Source: Escherichia coli (GTDB lineage: Bacteria > Pseudomonadota > Gammaproteobacteria > Enterobacterales > Enterobacteriaceae). From it: DNA of 64,000 bases. The stretch is taken from the NCBI RefSeq assembly GCF_011881725.1, contig NZ_JAATUR010000014.1:1-64000 (forward strand). The letters are read 5' to 3'. This document shows positions 20,426 through 28,412 of this stretch, one piece after another. The position numbers and the translations under genes are program-made. The notes under the pieces are model-generated. The model was not told the origin of the DNA and did no database searches. It saw nothing but the letters and a program-made list of their open reading frames with translations. How positions within the stretch are numbered: position 1 is the stretch's first letter; every line of letters begins with the position of its first letter.

Positions 20426-23400
20426 ATGAGTAAACCATCATAGCGTGTTTTAATTACCTTACCTCATCCTCTGCTTCATCTCGTCAGTTTAGGTTTAGTC
20501 TCGTTTATCTTTACCCTTTTCTCGCTTGAGCTTTCGCAATTTGGCACTCAGCTTGCGCCGCTATGGTTCTCCACTTCTATTATGATGGTGGCGTTTTACC
20601 GCCATGCCGGACGCATGTGGCCGGGGATCGCGCTGAGCTGCTCGCTGGGAAATATCGCCGCATCCATCCTGCTTTTTTCTACCAGTTCGCTGAATATGAC
20701 CTGGACGGCCATCAATATTATTGAAGCCGTCGTGGGCGCAATGCTGCTGCGAAAATTATTACCGTGGTATAACCCACTGCAAAATCTGGCTGACTGGCTG
20801 CGACTGGCTCTCGGAAGCGCCATCGTACCGCCACTGTTGGGTGGTGTTCTTGTGTTCCTGCTGACGCCCGGAGACGATCCTCTCAAAGCATTTTTAATTT
20901 GGGTGCTTTCAGAGTCCATCGGCGCACTGGCACTGGTACCGCTGGGACTGTTATTTAAGCCACACTATCTCCTGCGCCACCGCGACCCCAGGTTGCTTTT
21001 TGAGTCGCTGCTCACGTTAGCTATCACGCTGACGTTAAGTTGGCTTTCGATGCTGTATCTGCCGTGGCCTTATACCTTCATTATTGTGCTACTGATGTGG
21101 AGCGCCGTGCGTCTGCCACGGATGGAAGCCTTTTTGATTTTCCTCACCACAGTGATGATGGTGTCGCTGATGATGGCAGCCGATCCTTCCCTGCTTGCCT
21201 CGCCGCGTACATACCTGATGAGCCATATACCGTGGCTACCGTTTTTGCTAATTCTCCTGCCCGCCAACATCATGACCATGGTGATGTACGCCTTCCGCGT
21301 GGAACGTAAGCATATTTCCGAAAGCGAAACCCGCTTTCGCAATGCCATGGAGTATTCCGCCATCGGTATGGCGTTAGTAGGGACCGGGGGTCAATGGCTG
21401 CAAAGCAACAAAGCGCTCTGCAAGTTTCTCGGCTACAGCCAGGAAGAACTGCGTGCGCTGACCTTTCAGCAACTGACCTGGCCGGAAGACCTCAATAAAG
21501 ATCTGCAACACGTTGAGAAGTTGATTAGCGGTGAAATCAATACTTACTCAATGGAAAAACGCTACTACAACCGCCACGGAGACGTAGTTTGGGCGCTACT
21601 TGCCGTCTCACTGGTACGTCACACCGATGGCACACCGCTCTACTTCATTGCTCAGATAGAAGATATTAACGAGCTAAAACGCACTGAGCAGGTGAATAAG
21701 CAACTGATGGAACGCATCACGCTGGCTAACGAAGCTGGCGGGATTGGTATCTGGGAGTGGGAGCTGAAGCCGGATATTGTCAGTTGGGATAAGCGGATGT
21801 TCGAGCTGTATGAAATTCCCCCGCATATCAAACCAAACTGGCAGGTTTGGTATGACTGCGTGCTGCCGGAAGATCGAGAACACACCGAGAAAGTCATTCG
21901 TGATTCCCTGCAGGCTCGCTTGCCTTTTAAACTGGAATTTCGCATCACGGTAAAAGACGGTATTCGTCATATCCGCGCACTCGCCAATCGGGTTCTGAAT
22001 AAAGAAGGTGAAGTCGAACGCCTGCTTGGCATCAATATGGATATGACAGAAGTAAAACAGCTCAACGAGGCGCTGTTCCAGGAAAAAGAACGCCTGCATA
22101 TCACCCTGGACTCTATCGGCGAAGCCGTGGTCTGCATTGATATGGCGATGAAAATCACCTTTATGAATCCAGTCGCAGAGAAAATGAGCGGTTGGAAGCA
22201 AGAAGAGGCGTTAGGCGTTCCGCTGCTGACGGTATTGCATCTGACAACTGGCGACACAGGGCCGTTAATCGAGAACATTTACAGTACCGACACCTCACGT
22301 TCTGCTATTGAACAGGACGTGGTTCTCCACTGCCGTAGCGGTTGCAGCTATGACGTTCATTACAGTATTACACCGTTAAGTACTCTGGATGGCAGTAATA
22401 TTGGTTCGGTACTGGTGATTCAGGACGTCACCGAATCACGCAAAATGCTGCGCCAGCTTAGCTATAGCGCTTCCCATGATACCCTAACGCATCTGGCGAA
22501 CCGTGCCAGTTTTGAGAAACAACTGCGAATACTGCTGCAAACCGTTAGCAGCACCCATCAGCAACATGCACTGGTATTTATCGATCTTGATCGCTTTAAA
22601 GCGGTAAATGATAGCGCCGGGCACGCGGCCGGCGATGCTTTGCTGCGCGAACTGTCTTCGTTGATGTTGAGTATGCTGCGCTCCAGCGATCTACTGGCAC
22701 GACTCGGTGGTGATGAATTTGGTCTGTTACTGCCAGACTGTAATGTCGAAAGCGCCCGTTTTATCGCGACGCGCATTATCAATGCGATTAATGATTATCA
22801 CTTTATGTGGGAAGGTCGGTTACATCGGGTAGGCGCAAGCGCCGGAATGACGTTAATTAACGACAGTAATCACCAGGCAGCAGAAGTTATGTCCCAGGCC
22901 GATATCGCCTGTTATGCGTCGAAAAATAGTGGTCGCGGTCAGGTCACAGTGTATGAACCACTGCAGGAAACTGCACATAATGAACGGACAGTGATGTCGC
23001 TCGATGAACAGTGGCGGATGACTAAAGAGAATCCGCTTAAGATGATTGCCCACGGCGTCGCTTCGCCACGGATCACGGAAACGCGTAATTTGTGGTTGAT
23101 TTCGCTTAAGCTCTGGAGCAGTAAAGGCGAGTTGATTGATGAACAGGCATTCCGCCGTAGCTTCAGCGATCCGGCACTCAGCCACGCGCTTGACCGCCGG
23201 GTATTACGTGAATTTTTCCAACAAACAGCAAAAGCGGTTGCCAATAAAGGTTTAAGCATCGCCCTCCCCCTTTCCATTGCGGGGTCAGGCAGCCTCACTC
23301 TGGTCGATGAACTGCTTGAGCAACTGGGACAGAGTTCATTACCGCCACGGTTGCTCCATTTGATTATTCCGGCAGAAGCGATTTTCGACTACGGGCAGGC

Positions 23401-23743
23401 CATGCAAAAACTGCGGCAGGCGGGATGTCGGATCATACTCAGCCAGGTAGGGCGCGACCTGCAAATATTCAATACGCTCACTGCAAATATGGCGGATTAT
23501 CTGCTGCTAGACGCCGAGTTATGCGCCAGCGTTCAGGGTAATTTAATGGATGAAATGCTGATTTCGATCATTCAGGGTCATGCTCAGCGGCTGGGAGTGA
23601 AAACCATCGCCGGGCCGGTGGACATGCCATTGGTGTTGAATACGCTTTCTGACATTGGTGTTGATCTGATTTATGGCGATGTGATTGCCGAGGGCCAGCC
23701 ATTGGAGTCACTGGTTAATAGCAGTTATTTCGCGATTAACTGA
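20426..23743 (+). pseudogene. dgcE: Diguanylate cyclase DgcE (YegE), with amber codon at codon 6
   Basis: DgcE makes c-di-GMP and is upstream of the curli/biofilm switch in E. coli. Read from the usual ATG at 20426, the frame is MSKPS, then TAG at 20441-20443, then open for 1099 more codons. Ignoring the stop, the length is exactly the 1105 residues of the K-12 protein, where I recall a Gln codon at this position. Domains after the stop: MASE1 membrane region (to about residue 300), three PAS/PAC units, a GGDEF domain with intact RLGGDEFGLLLPD, and a degenerate EAL-like tail. Reinitiation at ATG 20582 (codon 53) would lose only the first membrane span, so partial function is possible. A sequencing error or readthrough by an amber suppressor cannot be excluded. 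Confidence 0.85.
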
Positions 23744-23762
23744 ATATTTTGCCGCCCCCCAT

Positions 23763-23800
23763 CGCCTGATGCGACGCTGACGCGTCTTATCAGCCTACCA
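23763..23800. repeat. REP element between dgcE and alkA
   Basis: CGCCTGATGCGACGCTGACGCGTCTTATCAGCCTAC matches the REP palindrome and sits between the convergent 3' ends of dgcE and alkA. Confidence 0.82.
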
Positions 23801-23841
23801 TTCGTCCGTGTCAGGCGCCCGCGCCGCATCCGCAACCAGAA

Positions 23842-24690
23842 TCAGGTATCTTCTGGTTGCCAGCCTTCCGTATACCAGATATGCAGCAGCGCATAAGAAC
23901 GCCAGGGCTTCCAGCGCTCGGCATAACGGCGGATTTGTGCCGGCGTCATTCCTGGAAATCGCTGTTTAATCAAATAATCATCCGGCAGAAAAACATCTTT
24001 CGCCTGCCAGCCACGCAAAGCGAAATAATTCGCCGTCCAGCGCCCGATTCCTGGAAAGGTTTGCAGCGTTTTCATCGCTTGCTCAACATCAACCGGAATT
24101 GTCATCGGTAAGGTGCCCTCCAGCGCCGCATTTGCCAGATGAATCAGCGCCTCTGCCCGTTTTAGCGGCATGCCTAACGCTTTTAGCGCCTGCGGATCGG
24201 CTGCTGCCAGCCGCTGAGCCGTGGGGAAGCAGACATAATCCGGAAAATCATCCAGCCGTTCGCCATAAAGCTGCGCCACTTTGGCGGTCAATTTTGCCGC
24301 CATCGCTACGCTCACCAACTGGCCTAAAATGGCGCGCACGCCCTGCTCAAAAGCATCAACGCAGCCAGGTAAACGCAGACCAGGCCGCGCCGCGCCTAAC
24401 TTGCCCAACGCACCGTTAACAATCTGCGGGTTACATTGCAGATCAAGCAGGCGGCTCATTTTCGCCAGACACTCAGCGGCAACGGGTTCTAAACCTGCAC
24501 TTAAATTTATGTGCAGAGTATGGCGGGCTATATCCGGAATAGCAGTCACCACGCCGCGATATTCGCCCACCGCCAGACTACGGGCATAATAATCGTCAGC
24601 GACCGTTTCAACACCCCTCACCGCACGGGCGGCAAGAAATCCTAACATCCACGACCAGTCATACGGCGGCTGCCAGTTCAGGGTATACAT
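23842..24690 (-). CDS. alkA: DNA-3-methyladenine glycosylase II AlkA
   Basis: Excises 3-methyladenine, 7-methylguanine and other alkylated bases; part of the Ada adaptive response. The 282-residue protein has an N-terminal TBP-like AlkA domain and a C-terminal HhH-GPD domain. The helix-hairpin-helix reads LQTFPGIGRWTANYFALRG, followed by FLPDDYLIK with the catalytic Asp near residue 238. I chose MYTLNWQPPYDW as start (24690), with AAGGAGATGCG just upstream as ribosome site; the longer in-frame start at 24720 adds ten unconserved residues. It is divergent from yegD; an Ada-activated promoter is expected in the 133-base gap. Confidence 0.97.
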   Translation of the reverse strand: MYTLNWQPPYDWSWMLGFLAARAVRGVETVADDYYARSLAVGEYRGVVTAIPDIARHTLHINLSAGLEPVAAECLAKMSRLLDLQCNPQIVNGALGKLGAARPGLRLPGCVDAFEQGVRAILGQLVSVAMAAKLTAKVAQLYGERLDDFPDYVCFPTAQRLAAADPQALKALGMPLKRAEALIHLANAALEGTLPMTIPVDVEQAMKTLQTFPGIGRWTANYFALRGWQAKDVFLPDDYLIKQRFPGMTPAQIRRYAERWKPWRSYALLHIWYTEGWQPEDT

Positions 24691-24823
24691 CGCATCTCCT
24701 TTTTTATCCGCTTTCAGCATAAACGTTATTCAGACGCTGCGCTTTGCTTTCATATTCCGGTTGTCGCGACTGCAACATTTCGCTAAAGTCACGCCCCTTC
24801 TTCACCGGCATGGGGATTATTTC

Positions 24824-26176
24824 GTGTTTATTGGTTTTGATTACGGTACAGCAAACTGTTCAGTGGCGGTCATGCGCGACGGTAAACCGCAATTACTGAA
24901 AATGGAAAACGACAGCACGCTGCTGCCTTCAATGCTTTGCGCGCCAACGCGTGAAGCGGTCAGCGAGTGGTTGTACCGCCATCATGATGTTCCGACAACT
25001 GGCGATGAAACACAGGCACTGTTACGTCGGGCGATTCGTTATAACCGCGAAGAAGATATTGATGTTACGGCGAAAAGTGTACAGTTCGGTCTTTCCTCAC
25101 TGGCGCAGTACATTGATGATCCGGAAGAAGTGTGGTTTGTGAAATCACCGAAATCATTTCTCGGCGCCAGCGGCTTAAAACCACAGCAGGTGGCGCTGTT
25201 TGAGGATCTGGTCTGCGCCATGATGTTGCATATTCGCCAACAGGCGCAGGCGCAACTGCCAGAAGCGATTACTCAGGCGGTGATTGGTCGCCCGATCAAC
25301 TTCCAGGGACTGGGCGGCGATGAAGCTAACGCTCAGGCGCAGGGAATTCTGGAACGCGCGGCGAAGCGTGCCGGATTCAGGGATGTGGTATTCCAGTATG
25401 AGCCGGTAGCGGCAGGACTGGATTACGAAGCGACCTTGCAGGAAGAAAAACGGGTGCTGGTGGTGGACATTGGTGGTGGTACGACTGACTGTTCGTTGCT
25501 GCTGATGGGGCCACAGTGGCGTTCGCGTCTCGATCGTGAAGCCAGCCTGCTTGGACACAGTGGTTGCCGTATTGGCGGTAACGATCTCGATATCGCACTG
25601 GCGTTTAAAAACCTGATGCCGTTACTGGGCATGGGTGGCGAAACCGAAAAAGGCATCGCCCTGCCGATTCTGCCGTGGTGGAATGCTGTGGCAATCAACG
25701 ACGTACCTGCACAAAGTGATTTCTACAGTAGCGCCAACGGTCGCCTGCTCAACGATCTGGTACGCGATGCCCGCGAACCGGAAAAAGTAGCCCTGTTGCA
25801 GAAGGTCTGGCGCCAGCGTTTAAGCTATCGACTGGTACGCAGTGCAGAAGAAAGCAAAATCGCCCTTTCCAGCGCAACGGAAACTCTCGCGTCGCTGCCG
25901 TTTATCAGTGATGAACTGGCTACATTAATTAGCCAGCAAGGGCTGGAAAGCGCCCTCAACCAGCCGCTGGCGCGAATTCTGGAACAGGTGCAACTGGCGC
26001 TGGATAACGCCCAGGAAAAACCGGATGTCATCTATCTGACCGGTGGTAGCGCCCGCTCGCCGCTGATTAAAAAGGCACTGGCGGAGCAGCTGCCGGGGAT
26101 TCCGATCGCTGGTGGCGACGACTTTGGCTCCGTTACCGCAGGACTGGCACGCTGGGCGGAAGTGGTGTTTCGTTAA
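24824..26176 (+). CDS. yegD: Hsp70-like actin-fold ATPase YegD
   Basis: A 450-residue protein with only the nucleotide-binding domain of the Hsp70 family and no substrate-binding domain. Phosphate 1 motif is FIGFDYGTANCSVAV, phosphate 2 is VLVVDIGGGTTDCSLL, and the adenosine motif is VIYLTGGSARSPLIKK. The start is a GTG at 24824 preceded by GGGGA, which gives the K-12 length; a TTG 63 bases upstream is unlikely. The function is unknown; being without a peptide-binding domain, it probably does not act as a classical chaperone. In K-12 the next genes are yegI-yegL, which are absent here. Confidence 0.93.
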   Translation: MFIGFDYGTANCSVAVMRDGKPQLLKMENDSTLLPSMLCAPTREAVSEWLYRHHDVPTTGDETQALLRRAIRYNREEDIDVTAKSVQFGLSSLAQYIDDPEEVWFVKSPKSFLGASGLKPQQVALFEDLVCAMMLHIRQQAQAQLPEAITQAVIGRPINFQGLGGDEANAQAQGILERAAKRAGFRDVVFQYEPVAAGLDYEATLQEEKRVLVVDIGGGTTDCSLLLMGPQWRSRLDREASLLGHSGCRIGGNDLDIALAFKNLMPLLGMGGETEKGIALPILPWWNAVAINDVPAQSDFYSSANGRLLNDLVRDAREPEKVALLQKVWRQRLSYRLVRSAEESKIALSSATETLASLPFISDELATLISQQGLESALNQPLARILEQVQLALDNAQEKPDVIYLTGGSARSPLIKKALAEQLPGIPIAGGDDFGSVTAGLARWAEVVFR

Positions 26177-26299
26177 TTGAAAAATGGCTCAGCAACGGCT
26201 TAAATCAGCCTGCGCCTGAGCCAGTTTTTCTGCCGCCTGACGTACAGGTGCCATCAACGGCATAGGGGCCGTGCAGGAGCAACGCTGTCGCGCCGACAG

Positions 26300-26449
26300 T
26301 CAGCGTCGATGCCACATAAATGAATAATCCTTCGAGGAATTTGTGTTTTTGGCGATCTGACAGGCATTCTGACAAGGCAAACAATCAATTTTGCCATTCG
26401 CCTCGCAAGAACGGGGATCTGTCGATTGACAGTAAGGGCAGAGTGACAT
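26300..26449 (-). pseudogene. Cysteine-rich 49-residue ORF, probably decayed
   Basis: Starting at ATG 26449 the minus strand encodes MSLCPYCQS, then CEANGKIDCLPCQNAC: six Cys in 30 residues with CPYC and CLPC knuckles, as in a zinc ribbon. The frame then continues as QIAKNTNSSKDY and stops. In another frame the same DNA reads RQKHKFLEG followed by a hydrophobic stretch FIYVASTLTVGATALLLHG, which would make a sensible membrane anchor. A third frame further on gives MAPVRQAAEKLAQAQADL ending near 26187. This pattern suggests a frameshifted small gene or a patchwork remnant of the missing yegI-yegL block. I do not recognise the protein. Confidence 0.35.
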
Positions 26450-26454
26450 AATTT
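26426..26454 (+). promoter_or_regulatory. Sigma-70 promoter of the first sib RNA
   Basis: TTGACA at 26426-26431, a 17-base spacer and TAATTT at 26449-26454 form a near-consensus promoter. Transcription should begin about 7 bases downstream at TGAGGG. The start codon of the minus-strand cysteine-rich ORF overlaps the spacer and -10. Confidence 0.8.
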
Positions 26455-26460
26455 CAGGAG

Positions 26461-26603
26461 TGAGGGTTAGGGAGAGGTTTCCCCCTCCCCCTGGTGTTCT
26501 TAGTAAGCCTGGAAGCTAATCACTAAGAGTATCACCAGTATGATGACGAGCTTCATCATAACCCTTTCCTTATTCAAGGCCCCTTCCTCGGGAGGGGCTT
26601 TCC
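26461..26603 (+). ncRNA. sibA: SibA-type antisense antitoxin RNA
   Basis: About 143 nt, starting at TGAGGG after the promoter and ending in a hairpin GGCCCCTTCCTCGGGAGGGGCTTT followed by CCCG. The RNA runs antisense across the whole ibs reading frame and its ribosome site, as expected for the Sib (QUAD repeat) antitoxins, which repress translation of the Ibs toxins. Its position just upstream of mdtA matches sibA of K-12. The ends are inferred from the promoter and terminator. Confidence 0.88.
26500..26559 (-). CDS. ibsA: Ibs type I toxin (IbsA position), 19 residues
   Basis: The tiny frame reads MMKLVIILVILLVISFQAY, a single hydrophobic helix typical of Ibs toxins, which insert in the inner membrane and depolarise it when overproduced. 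The start is preceded by GGAAAGG in front of ATGATG. It is fully covered by the opposite SibA RNA. The gene symbol follows position, not sequence identity to the K-12 allele. Confidence 0.85.
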   Translation of the reverse strand: MMKLVIILVILLVISFQAY

Positions 26604-26759
26604 CGTTTCAGCGTCCCGCTGAAATCGTCGGCTTACCTCCTTTCGCCCTGCATGCAGTCTATCGCTGACCTGCGGATAACATAGTTTCTCATGTGATTAT
26701 TGCGTAATGTCTCGCAAAGAATATTTGCTGGCAGGATCGCAGACTGCAAAGCCTGCGGA

Positions 26760-26788
26760 TTGACATTCTGACTGTGAAGGCATAGTTT
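26760..26788 (+). promoter_or_regulatory. Sigma-70 promoter of the second sib RNA
   Basis: TTGACA at 26760-26765, a 17-base spacer and TAGTTT at 26783-26788. The start is expected at TGAGGG near 26795, the same arrangement as in the first copy. Confidence 0.78.
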
Positions 26789-26794
26789 GAGGAG

Positions 26795-26932
26795 TGAGGG
26801 TAGAGCGGGGTTTCCCCCGCCCTGGTAGTCTTAGTATGCTGGGTAGCTAATCACTAAGAGCACCACGATGATGAGTATCTTCATCATGACCCTTTCCTTA
26901 TTTAAGGCCCCTTCCTCGGGAGGGGCTTTCCC
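26795..26932 (+). ncRNA. sibB: SibB-type antisense antitoxin RNA
   Basis: Second copy of the QUAD-type repeat, about 138 nt, with the same TGAGGG start, the same internal layout and the same terminal hairpin GGCCCCTTCCTCGGGAGGGGC. It overlaps the second ibs frame in antisense. The two copies are about 330 bases apart; the terminator-proximal 65 bases are nearly identical while the toxin-coding parts differ, which should keep each antitoxin specific for its own toxin. Confidence 0.87.
26831..26887 (-). CDS. ibsB: Ibs type I toxin (IbsB position), 18 residues
   Basis: Encodes MMKILIIVVLLVISYPAY, again a single hydrophobic helix with the Ibs hallmarks (MMK start, IS-x-x-AY end). A GGAAAGGGTC ribosome site precedes the start. 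It differs from the first copy at several residues. It is transcribed toward the first copy and covered by SibB. Confidence 0.84.
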   Translation of the reverse strand: MMKILIIVVLLVISYPAY

Positions 26933-27093
26933 GTTTCAGCGTCCCGCTGAAATCGTCGGCTTACCTCCTTTCGCCATGCGCGCAGTCTATCGCTAACTTG
27001 CAGATAAAATAGTTTCCTGTGTCATTACTGGATGCGTGCTCGCAAAGTACCCGTCATTCAGACGATTCCCGAAACTGTTTCATAATTCCTCCA

Positions 27094-27111
27094 TTTTTCT
27101 CCCTTATTGGC
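27094..27111 (+). promoter_or_regulatory. BaeR binding site upstream of mdtA
   Basis: TTTTTCTCCCTTATTGGC agrees with the BaeR box consensus (TTTTTCTCCATNATTGGC) at nearly all positions and lies about 54 bases before the mdtA start. It should mediate activation of mdtABCD-baeSR by phosphorylated BaeR under envelope stress (indole, flavonoids, tungstate, Spy-type signals). Confidence 0.88.
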
Positions 27112-27164
27112 TGGCTACACTAGTATCATTCCGCGAAACGTTTCAGGAAGAGAAACTCTTAACG

Positions 27165-28412
27165 ATGAAAGGCAGTAATAAATCCCGTTGGGTAATCGTG
27201 ATCGTGGTGGTTATCGCCGCCATCGCCGCATTCTGGTTCTGGCAAGGCCGCAATGAATCCCAGAGCGCAGCGCCAGGTGCGACGAAGCAAGCGCAGCATT
27301 CACCTGCGGGTGGGCGCCGTGGTATGCGTTCCGGCCCATTAGCGCCAGTTCAGGCGGCAACCGCCGTGGAACAGGCAGTTCCGCGTTATCTCACCGGGCT
27401 TGGCACTATTACCGCTGCTAACACCGTTACGGTGCGCAGTCGTGTAGATGGTCAACTGATGGCGTTACATTTCCAGGAAGGCCAGCAGGTAAAAGCAGGC
27501 GATTTACTGGCAGAGATTGATCCCAGCCAGTTTAAAGTCGCACTAGCCCAGGCCCAGGGACAACTGGCAAAAGATAAAGCCACGCTTGCCAACGCACGCC
27601 GTGATCTGGCGCGTTATCAACAACTGGCAAAAACCAATCTTGTCTCCCGTCAGGAACTGGATGCCCAACAGGCGCTGGTCAGTGAAACCGAAGGCACCAT
27701 TAAAGCCGATGAAGCGAGCGTCGCCAGCGCACAACTGCAACTCGACTGGAGCCGGATTACTGCGCCAGTCGATGGTCGCGTGGGTCTCAAGCAGGTTGAT
27801 ATCGGTAACCAAATCTCCAGTGGCGACACCACCGGGATTGTCGTGATCACCCAGACGCATCCTATCGATTTGCTCTTTACCCTGCCCGAAAGTGATATCG
27901 CCACCGTCGTGCAGGCACAGAAAACAGGAAAACCGCTGGTAGTTGAAGCCTGGGATCGCACTAACTCGAAAAAGTTAAGTGAAGGCACACTGTTAAGTCT
28001 TGATAACCAAATCGATGCCACTACCGGTACGATTAAAGTGAAAGCACGCTTTAATAATCAGGATGATGCGCTGTTTCCCAATCAGTTTGTTAACGCGCGT
28101 ATGTTAGTCGACACCGAACAAAACGCCGTGGTGATCCCCACCGCCGCCCTGCAAATGGGCAATGAAGGCCATTTTGTCTGGGTGCTGAATAGTGAAAACA
28201 AGGTCAGCAAACATCTGGTGACGCCGGGCATTCAGGACAGCCAGAAAGTGGTGATCCGTGCGGGTATTTCCGCAGGCGATCGCGTGGTAACGGATGGGAT
28301 TGATCGCCTGACCGAAGGGGCGAAAGTGGAAGTGGTGGAAGCCCAGAGCGCCACCACTCCGGAAGAGAAAGCCACCAGCCGCGAATACGCGAAAAAAGGA
28401 GCACGCTCCTGA
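27165..28412 (+). CDS. mdtA: Multidrug efflux periplasmic adaptor MdtA
   Basis: Membrane fusion protein of the RND pump MdtABC-TolC. The 415-residue protein has an N-terminal inner membrane segment ([18 protein letters not shown]), a lipoyl/hairpin core ([24 protein letters not shown] and the coiled-coil [20 protein letters not shown]) and beta-barrel domains toward the C-terminus. I chose ATG 27165 (MKGSNKSR), behind GAAGAGAAAC; longer in-frame starts run into the promoter. Its stop overlaps the mdtB start by one base. Controlled by the BaeR box just upstream. Confidence 0.96.
   Translation: MKGSNKSRWVIVIVVVIAAIAAFWFWQGRNESQSAAPGATKQAQHSPAGGRRGMRSGPLAPVQAATAVEQAVPRYLTGLGTITAANTVTVRSRVDGQLMALHFQEGQQVKAGDLLAEIDPSQFKVALAQAQGQLAKDKATLANARRDLARYQQLAKTNLVSRQELDAQQALVSETEGTIKADEASVASAQLQLDWSRITAPVDGRVGLKQVDIGNQISSGDTTGIVVITQTHPIDLLFTLPESDIATVVQAQKTGKPLVVEAWDRTNSKKLSEGTLLSLDNQIDATTGTIKVKARFNNQDDALFPNQFVNARMLVDTEQNAVVIPTAALQMGNEGHFVWVLNSENKVSKHLVTPGIQDSQKVVIRAGISAGDRVVTDGIDRLTEGAKVEVVEAQSATTPEEKATSREYAKKGARS

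Noticed and set aside
27036..27164. Longer N-terminus for MdtA
   Set aside because: The extension would include the BaeR box and promoter and destroys the membrane-anchor start; the ATG at 27165 has a good ribosome site.
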